Shown one piece after another: positions 1 to 6,521 of a stretch of 6,521 nucleotides of DNA. Position numbers and translations under genes: made by a program. Under the pieces are notes generated by a model. The model did not search any database and had not been told where the DNA came from. It saw nothing but the letters and a program-made list of their open reading frames with translations. The stretch lies in contig JASEEW010000104.1 in assembly GCA_030019485.1 (NCBI GenBank), positions 1 to 6,521 of the forward strand, given 5' to 3'. Every line of letters starts with the position of its first letter. The first letter of the stretch is position 1. The DNA comes from Thermoplasmatales archaeon. GTDB taxonomy: Archaea; Thermoplasmatota; JASEFT01; JAUWIS01.

Positions 1-62
1 AAAACCTAAATGTCAAATTAGTTTAGAGCACTAAAATATTAAATGGAAATGGCGAAGTTAAG

Positions 63-188
63 TTACAATGAATAAATGTACGCGGTCAATGCTATTATTA
101 AACCTGAATAAAATATTATTTTATTTTGATATTCTACAAATTTCTTATATTCAGCATACCATTTAACCTTGTTTTTCTCAATACTCAT
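63..188 (-). CDS. Putative 41-aa single-span membrane protein
   Basis: A complete ATG-to-TAA frame of 41 codons on the minus strand, just downstream of the 23S terminator. The product begins MSIEKNKVKWYAEYKKF: residues 1-23 are charged and rich in Lys, Glu and Tyr. Residues 24-41 (IIFYSGLIIALTAYIYSL) are hydrophobic and could form one membrane helix ending at the C-terminus, like a small tail-anchored or bitopic protein. A GGTG lies 6 nt before the ATG, a weak match to an archaeal Shine-Dalgarno. A TATA-like element 20-33 nt upstream would suit a leaderless or short-leader mRNA. I recognise no family and assign no function. The frame is short and lies in AT-rich DNA, so a chance ORF is possible; the charged-then-hydrophobic pattern and the promoter spacing favour a real gene. 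Confidence 0.42.
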   Translation of the reverse strand: MSIEKNKVKWYAEYKKFVEYQNKIIFYSGLIIALTAYIYSL

Positions 189-207
189 TATAGCACCGAA
201 TTAAGCC

Positions 208-224
208 ACTATATTTGTATATCC
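208..224 (-). promoter_or_regulatory. TATA-like element upstream of the 41-aa ORF
   Basis: The minus strand reads GATATACAAATATAG, followed after about 20 nt by the ATG at 188. Archaeal TATA boxes are centred about 26-27 nt before transcription start, so initiation would fall at or near the start codon. It lies downstream of the 23S T-tract terminator, which would make the small gene an independent unit. This is inferred from position and AT pattern only. Confidence 0.3.
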
Positions 225-246
225 CCTACAAACCCTATGAACTTGC

Positions 247-274
247 AAAAAATGCGATTTGCTTTGCAAACCGC
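247..274 (-). terminator. Hairpin plus T6 terminator of the 23S transcript
   Basis: On the transcript strand a 9-bp stem (GCGGUUUGC / GCAAAUCGC, one G-U pair) closes a 3-nt AAA loop at 254-274. One base later comes an uninterrupted run of six U (247-252). Archaeal RNA polymerase stops on U-tracts, with or without a hairpin. It is the first such signal after the 23S 3' end, about 115 nt downstream of the BHB stem, so it is the natural end of the rRNA transcript. Confidence 0.6.
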
Positions 275-276
275 TA

Positions 277-296
277 AGCCTACTGATAAGTAGGCT
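277..296 (-). other. Trailer hairpin upstream of the terminator
   Basis: A perfect 8-bp inverted repeat (AGCCTACT / AGTAGGCT) around a 4-nt loop (277-284 with 289-296). It stands two bases before the terminator stem, giving two stacked hairpins in the 3' trailer of the pre-23S RNA. It may assist termination or shield the trailer; the role is not shown by the sequence. Confidence 0.55.
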
Positions 297-320
297 ATTC
301 TTTCTCTTTTCCGCCAGACG

Positions 321-351
321 CTTTTCTCTTTCTTAAAAAGAAAGAGAAAAG
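321..351 (-). repeat. Perfect 14-bp purine/pyrimidine hairpin in the 23S trailer
   Basis: Arms CTTTTCTCTTTCTT (321-334) and AAGAAAGAGAAAAG (338-351) are exact reverse complements around a 3-nt loop, with all pyrimidines on one arm and all purines on the other. In the transcript it begins six bases beyond the BHB processing stem (357), so it is in the part removed from the rRNA. A further pyrimidine tract (TTCTTTCTCTTTT, 298-310) follows; the same 13-mer recurs at 819-831 inside the helix-91 insertion of the mature rRNA. Confidence 0.7.
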
Positions 352-356
352 GGCTG

Positions 357-382
357 TACGCAACCTGTTTAACTGCTGAGCC
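357..382 (-). promoter_or_regulatory. 3' half of the pre-23S bulge-helix-bulge processing stem
   Basis: On the transcript strand, in order: GGCUCAGC (382-375), AGUU (374-371), bulge AAA (370-368), CAGGUUGCGUA (367-357). It pairs with 3400-3425 to give an 8-bp helix, a 3-nt bulge, a 4-bp helix, a 3-nt bulge on the other strand, and an 11-bp helix. This is the canonical hBHBh' substrate of the archaeal splicing endonuclease EndA, which cuts in each bulge and releases pre-23S RNA, normally followed by ligation into a circle. Cutting in AAA would fall near 369. Confidence 0.88.
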
Positions 383-385
383 AAA

Positions 386-3398
<3,013 letters not shown>

Positions 3399-3399
3399 T

Positions 3400-3425
3400 G
3401 ACTCAACACAAGTCCAGGTTGCGTA
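3400..3425 (-). promoter_or_regulatory. 5' half of the pre-23S bulge-helix-bulge processing stem
   Basis: On the transcript strand, in order: UACGCAACCUG (3425-3415), GACU (3414-3411), bulge UGU (3410-3408), GUUGAGUC (3407-3400). It pairs with 357-382, about 3 kb away. GACU pairs with AGUU as the central 4-bp helix, giving the strict 3-4-3 BHB geometry. EndA cutting in UGU would fall near 3409, about 10 nt outside the estimated mature 5' end. The motif shows that the 23S precursor is processed on its own, in keeping with a 16S gene located elsewhere. Confidence 0.88.
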
Positions 3426-3441
3426 TAGTTGGTAATCATTA

Positions 3442-3488
3442 CATCCTCACGGATGCTATACCCTACCCCGACAAAAAATTTTGCCGGG
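3442..3488 (-). other. Two hairpins in the pre-23S leader
   Basis: The first on the transcript is CCCGGCAAAA / UUUUGUCGGG (about 3466-3488, one G-U pair, U-rich loop). The second is CAUCC / GGAUG closed by a GUGA tetraloop of the GNRA class (3442-3455). Both lie between the predicted transcription start and the BHB stem, so they belong to the discarded leader. They may guide folding of the precursor; no protein gene fits between 3426 and 3577. Confidence 0.5.
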
Positions 3489-3501
3489 TGCATAAACGTA
3501 A

Positions 3502-3556
3502 TGTAGGAGTAATGGTATATTATTCCGGATATATTTACTTTACCATAATTCCTACA
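3502..3556 (-). promoter_or_regulatory. Inverted repeat enclosing a TATA-like box; probable 23S promoter region
   Basis: Arms TGTAGGAGTAATGGTA (3502-3517) and TACCATAATTCCTACA (3541-3556) are inverted copies matching at 14 of 16 positions. Between them the minus strand reads AAGTAAATATATCC (3540-3527), a fair archaeal TATA box preceded by an A-rich BRE-like stretch. Initiation would be expected near 3505-3508, at the start of the leader. A second TATA-like stretch (AATAATATA) sits slightly downstream. The repeat could be a regulator site, or an RNA hairpin ending the GINS transcript. Box and spacing are inferred; the inverted repeat is directly visible. Confidence 0.45.
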
Positions 3557-3577
3557 ATATACATTATTATGTTGCTC

Positions 3578-4186
3578 CTAATATATATTTATTTCCTTTG
3601 CTTTTCCTGTTTTGCATAAAAGCAGTGCTGTATCATTTGGTAACGATGCAACATCATTGAGTGTTAGATTGTATTCCTTTTCATCCGAGCCTACAAACGA
3701 TATGCTGTCCAGTGCCCTGACAATCACGTACCCTGCTTTTGGTTTATGCTTCTCCAATGGGACTATTTTATTTTCCTCTGTTTCGGGCTTGGTGTTGAGC
3801 GTTTCTTCCCTGCTTTCTTTCAAAAGTTTTAACAGGGAGTTAAACAATATTTTTTCCTCTTTCACCATTAGACCTAAATCTGGTTCCCCACCTTTTATTG
3901 TGGAAAGCGCTGCCATTACTATCTTTTCTTCCCTGATCTCAAAAATGTTTTCACCCAAATTTTTTGCCCTATTAAGTTCGTCCCTGAGAAGAATTGTTTT
4001 GGGTGATGTTGGATTAATCTTATATTCCGCCTCAAATGATTTTTGCAGTCCGTTTAAATAATTTGTCAGATTGCTGTAAAAGTCAGGCTCAATTTTTGTG
4101 AGTCCTCTGTTTTTTCTAATCCTCTCCATTCTCTCCATCTCCAGTATCTGTCTGAGTTTTTCACAGTTTAATTCTTCCTTTGGCAT
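3578..4186 (-). CDS. gins15: GINS complex protein, archaeal Gins51 (Gins15) type
   Basis: A 202-aa protein with the domain order of archaeal Gins51/Gins15. An N-terminal alpha-helical A domain (about 1-125) holds the characteristic PDFY at 34-37 and a helix around LLRDELNRAKNLGENIFEIR (67-86). A charged linker follows (about 126-149, Glu/Lys/Thr rich). The C-terminal beta-rich B domain (about 150-200) has YVIVRALDSISFVG, the NDVASLP turn (177-183) and a final GKAKEI. Together with a Gins23 partner, or as a homotetramer where no partner exists, it links MCM helicase to the Cdc45/RecJ-like protein at the fork. The gene starts 26 nt after the priS stop and lies in the same operon. The ATG has no good Shine-Dalgarno; an in-frame stop 18 nt upstream rules out a longer version starting from ATG, GTG or TTG. 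GINS next to primase is a known archaeal arrangement. The Gins51 call rests on domain order; whether Gins23 exists elsewhere cannot be seen. Confidence 0.88.
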   Translation of the reverse strand: MPKEELNCEKLRQILEMERMERIRKNRGLTKIEPDFYSNLTNYLNGLQKSFEAEYKINPTSPKTILLRDELNRAKNLGENIFEIREEKIVMAALSTIKGGEPDLGLMVKEEKILFNSLLKLLKESREETLNTKPETEENKIVPLEKHKPKAGYVIVRALDSISFVGSDEKEYNLTLNDVASLPNDTALLLCKTGKAKEINIY

Positions 4187-4212
4187 CAGTAGTGTATCGA
4201 ATTACATCAATA

Positions 4213-5397
4213 TTATCCTTTCACTGCAAATCCTCTTCCCATCAAAAATATTCCCAGAGACTCTGGTACCGTATTTTCATCTTTTTTTAGGTCGAAATTT
4301 TTTTTGCACATGGACATCTCCACCGGTTTGATTAGTTTAATATTTACTGGTTCGTCCGAGAAAACAACAGCATCATTTAAAGGGTTGAATTTTTTTAATT
4401 CATCAATCTTTATTTGCATAACTTTTAGACCTGTTTTTCCATGCAGTGAAGTGTTCATCCTGATAAGTCTCTTAATATCTGAGGTCACAGGCTCATCTGC
4501 AGCACCCCTGACATTTATTTTAACCTCGTCCAGTGCTATGTTTGTAAATTGCTCCAGATAAGAGTTTTTTGAGAACACATCTATCCTGCCTTTTTTTATT
4601 TTGTCAGCACCCCTGACCTTCCCATCAAATAAATCAGAATATATTCCTTCTGCTGTTTTCCTCCTGATTTTTTTTGCTGTTAAATATTCTATTGCTTTTT
4701 CTCTGCCCATTTTCTCTAACGTGTTACACAAATGATAGGTTCCCCTGCTGATTTTGCCTCTCCATCCAGGCTCATCCTGGGATGGCATCTCCTTCCCAGG
4801 TTTTTTCACATATATCTTATAGGCATAGGGTTTTGCCTCATAGGCTCTTTCCATGAAAACATTCTCAAGCCCTATCCCTTCAATATAATCAACAATCTCC
4901 CTTCTTGCAGATGAATCCAAAGAAAATATTTTTTGGTCCGTAACATGTATATGGTATCCTCTGCCGCCGGAGAAATTCACAGAAATATGTTTTTCTTCAA
5001 AGCCGAAATCACCCAAAATAAAGTTTTCAAGGAGTTTCAATGTTTCTTTTTTCACAACATCCAGCATCTCCTCATATGCTAATCCTTTAGCAGATTCAAT
5101 ATGGTCTGCATCCAAATCAAAAATCAGGTCTGCACCAAGCCATTTTTTCTGAGCCATTGTTGGGGCATCTGGTTTCTCATAATATGCTGATGAATGATAA
5201 ACATGCATTGGAGCATTTTTTACAAGGAAATCCTTAATCTCGTTTCGTGTGTTAAATCCTATGTGTCTTGTCATCCCTTCTCTGTCAAAAAACATGAAGC
5301 CAAATTCCCTCCTGCCAAACCTTTCAGGATAAATTAATTCGTTGTTTTTGTAGTATTCTGAGAATTTCTGTTTAAGAAATTTTGTTGTTTCATCCAT
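4213..5397 (-). CDS. priS: DNA primase small (catalytic) subunit PriS
   Basis: Archaeo-eukaryotic primase catalytic subunit, 394 aa, which makes primers from nucleotides in complex with PriL. Motifs in order: LIFDLDADH at 91-99 with metal-binding Asp94 and Asp96; SGGRGYHIHV at 143-152, the nucleotide-binding SGGRGxHxH motif; and DEPVTSDIKRLIR with SLHGKTGL at 301-324, the conserved region containing the third acidic residue. Length and motif spacing suit the family. The frame continues 39 codons upstream to an ATG at 5514, but that part overlaps priL. The start at 5397 is chosen because GGTGA lies 5 nt before it and the product then begins MDETTKFLKQKF, directly before the conserved N-terminal region. 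The Cys/His zinc knuckle found between the Asp motif and SGGRG in Pyrococcus PriS is absent here (no Cys in 97-142); several euryarchaeal homologues also lack it. Function is near certain. Confidence 0.95.
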   Translation of the reverse strand: MDETTKFLKQKFSEYYKNNELIYPERFGRREFGFMFFDREGMTRHIGFNTRNEIKDFLVKNAPMHVYHSSAYYEKPDAPTMAQKKWLGADLIFDLDADHIESAKGLAYEEMLDVVKKETLKLLENFILGDFGFEEKHISVNFSGGRGYHIHVTDQKIFSLDSSARREIVDYIEGIGLENVFMERAYEAKPYAYKIYVKKPGKEMPSQDEPGWRGKISRGTYHLCNTLEKMGREKAIEYLTAKKIRRKTAEGIYSDLFDGKVRGADKIKKGRIDVFSKNSYLEQFTNIALDEVKINVRGAADEPVTSDIKRLIRMNTSLHGKTGLKVMQIKIDELKKFNPLNDAVVFSDEPVNIKLIKPVEMSMCKKNFDLKKDENTVPESLGIFLMGRGFAVKG

Positions 5398-5402
5398 CAA
5401 TA

Positions 5403-5407
5403 TCACC
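5403..5407 (-). promoter_or_regulatory. priS ribosome binding site overlapping the priL stop codon
   Basis: The minus strand reads AAAGGTGATATTGATG. GGTGAT is complementary to AUCACC in the usual archaeal 16S 3' tail and is 5 nt from the priS ATG at 5397. The priL stop TGA (5405-5403) is part of the motif. This decides the priS start and suggests translational coupling, giving matched amounts of the two primase subunits. Confidence 0.75.
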
Positions 5408-6416
5408 TTTTCTTCCCCTTCGCCCTGTAATACTTCAACGGATGCGTCATCCATTCTTTTCTGCAAAGTTCGTCCTCGTTTATGCATATGCCGTATGTTC
5501 TCATTGTGGCACATTCAGGCGGCGTGTATTCTGTTCCGGATATTTTTCCTGTGATGTGCTCTATCTGGTATCTTGATTTATGCTCATCAAAATCAGACGC
5601 AGAGGAAAATAATGAAAGGATTTGCTCGGCATCCATCCCGACAGCATGGAGAAATGTTGTTAATGCAAACCTTCCAGAATGACTCACATTCTCCCCTTCC
5701 TGCATCATCCCAAGCAGATGCCTCATGCATGGCGGAAAATTCATTATGCTGATTTTTCCAAGCTTTTTCGGCATGAACATTTTCTTTCTTGCATCTGTCA
5801 TATTTTTTATTTCAGAAACATCTGATTTAAATGCATTTAAAATCTCATCGTTCACAGGCAGAGGAAGCTCTGATTCAATCATTTTTCTTAACGATTCTTG
5901 GATAAGCCTGGCAAACTCCTTTTCTGTAAGCACTACATATCCTTTTTTTATTTTCCTGTTAACAAGCTTCCATTCAATATTCTTTATGCCTGAGGAATAC
6001 CTGAGATAATCTGTAAAATGCATTTTTATATTTTCCTCTTCTCTTTCAGCATCAAGTCCAAACTCTTTACCAACCATAACCACAAAATCAGGTTTTTCAT
6101 TTTGAAGCCTGAGGTACATTCTTTTTGACTCTGCTAATGCATACCTTCTTGTCAGAAAAGAATCGTTTACGCAGGAAACAATGATTCTTGCTGCGATGTA
6201 TGACAGCAGCTCCATTAACTGGTTTGTTTCTGTTGAAAAATCATGCTCCCTTATTTCCGCATACTCAAGCGCCTCTTTCACCCTCATTTTCCCAAGGGTT
6301 CTCGCCCTCCCATATGCCTTTTCATTCATAAGTTCATCCAGTGCTGGACCGTTTTTCTTGATATACTCAACTGCTTCATGCAGAAACGGATAGCTGGCAA
6401 GCATGGACAAAGACAT
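5403..6416 (-). CDS. priL: DNA primase large subunit PriL (4Fe-4S)
   Basis: Regulatory subunit of archaeal primase, 337 aa from this start. It binds PriS and helps initiate and limit primers. The N-terminal helical part opens MSLSMLASYPFLHEAVEYI, the usual PriL beginning (LAxYPFLxEA). The C-terminal domain has the four cysteines that hold the 4Fe-4S cluster: Cys230 (NFPPCMRHLL), Cys302 and Cys311 (PPECATMRTYGIC) and Cys318 (ELCRKEW), followed by THPLKYY. The order and spacing match the family. The frame is open to an ATG at 6476, but those 20 extra codons begin 3 nt after a TATA box (6479-6486) and so would lie ahead of the expected mRNA start. The ATG at 6416 lies about 27 nt from the centre of a second TATA-like box (6438-6449), compatible with a leaderless mRNA. 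ATG 6404 is another possible start. First gene of the priL-priS-GINS cluster. Confidence 0.93.
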   Translation of the reverse strand: MSLSMLASYPFLHEAVEYIKKNGPALDELMNEKAYGRARTLGKMRVKEALEYAEIREHDFSTETNQLMELLSYIAARIIVSCVNDSFLTRRYALAESKRMYLRLQNEKPDFVVMVGKEFGLDAEREEENIKMHFTDYLRYSSGIKNIEWKLVNRKIKKGYVVLTEKEFARLIQESLRKMIESELPLPVNDEILNAFKSDVSEIKNMTDARKKMFMPKKLGKISIMNFPPCMRHLLGMMQEGENVSHSGRFALTTFLHAVGMDAEQILSLFSSASDFDEHKSRYQIEHITGKISGTEYTPPECATMRTYGICINEDELCRKEWMTHPLKYYRAKGKKR

Positions 6417-6437
6417 CAAACAATAAATATAGTTTTC

Positions 6438-6486
6438 ATATTTTAAACCTATGGGAAATTTAAACCCATGTTCCATAGTATATAAA
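6438..6486 (-). promoter_or_regulatory. Promoter of the priL-priS-GINS operon (two TATA-like boxes)
   Basis: The minus strand carries TTTATATA (6486-6479), an exact match to the archaeal TATA consensus, and further down GGTTTAAAATAT (6449-6438). With a 26-27 nt spacing the first predicts a start near 6456 and a leader of about 40 nt to the ATG at 6416; the second predicts a start at about 6416, a leaderless mRNA. No operator-like repeat was seen. Bases 6487-6521 hold nothing I can assign. Confidence 0.5.
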
Positions 6487-6521
6487 TGAGTTTAGGGCTT
6501 TTGGATTTTGCTCAGCGAGTC

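Noticed and set aside
1..300. 5S rRNA or tRNA after the 23S
   Set aside because: No 5S internal motifs or cloverleaf pairs were found; the stretch holds only trailer hairpins, the terminator and the small ORF.
3612..4061. 149-codon plus-strand frame antisense to GINS
   Set aside because: Low-complexity Ser/Phe/Leu-rich translation typical of the opposite strand of an AT-rich gene; GINS motifs are clear on the minus strand.
5398..5514. N-terminal 39-residue extension of PriS
   Set aside because: It overlaps the conserved end of PriL and is out of line with the ribosome binding site at 5403-5407.
6417..6476. N-terminal 20-residue extension of PriL
   Set aside because: Its ATG lies 3 nt after an exact TATA box, so it would precede the expected transcription start, and the sequence before LASYPFL is unlike family members.
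6487..6521. Possible end of a neighbouring RNA gene (CTCAGCGAGTC) at the right edge
   Set aside because: Too short to support any structure or family before the window ends.

Overview
This window is archaeal chromosome. Three independent signs agree. The primase is of the archaeal/eukaryotic type (a PriS catalytic subunit, a PriL iron-sulfur subunit, and a GINS protein of the Gins51/15 type). The 23S rRNA gene carries archaeal sequence signatures, including G at the E. coli 2058 equivalent. The rRNA precursor is flanked by a textbook bulge-helix-bulge (BHB) processing motif. The rRNA looks only moderately GC-rich by eye and the protein genes are AT-rich, which argues against a hyperthermophile. 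The 23S gene has no 16S or tRNA-Ala upstream (protein genes lie there instead) and no 5S within the window downstream. Such split rRNA genes are known from Thermoplasmata and many DPANN archaea; I cannot decide the lineage further from sequence alone.

Everything supported is on the minus strand, so transcription runs right to left. From the right: a promoter region (about 6438-6521), priL (5403-6416), priS (4213-5397, linked to priL by a ribosome binding site that contains the priL stop codon), a GINS gene (3578-4186), and a spacer with TATA-like sequence inside a large inverted repeat (3502-3556). Next come two leader hairpins, the 23S rRNA (about 386-3398) enclosed by the BHB stem (357-382 with 3400-3425), a trailer with three hairpins ending in a T-tract terminator (247-274), and finally a 41-codon single-membrane-span ORF (63-188) with its own TATA-like element.

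The protein genes form a replication cluster. PriS and PriL make the heterodimeric primase; GINS is part of the Cdc45/RecJ-MCM-GINS replicative helicase. The 23S gene follows in the same direction, so read-through from the replication genes is possible, although it appears to have its own promoter and terminator.

The most unusual features are in the rRNA unit. A 110-nt structured insertion sits in the terminal loop of helix 91, close to the A-loop of the peptidyl transferase region. A look-alike pyrimidine/purine hairpin element lies just outside the BHB stem in the 3' trailer. No CRISPR array, transposase, integrase or defence gene was found.
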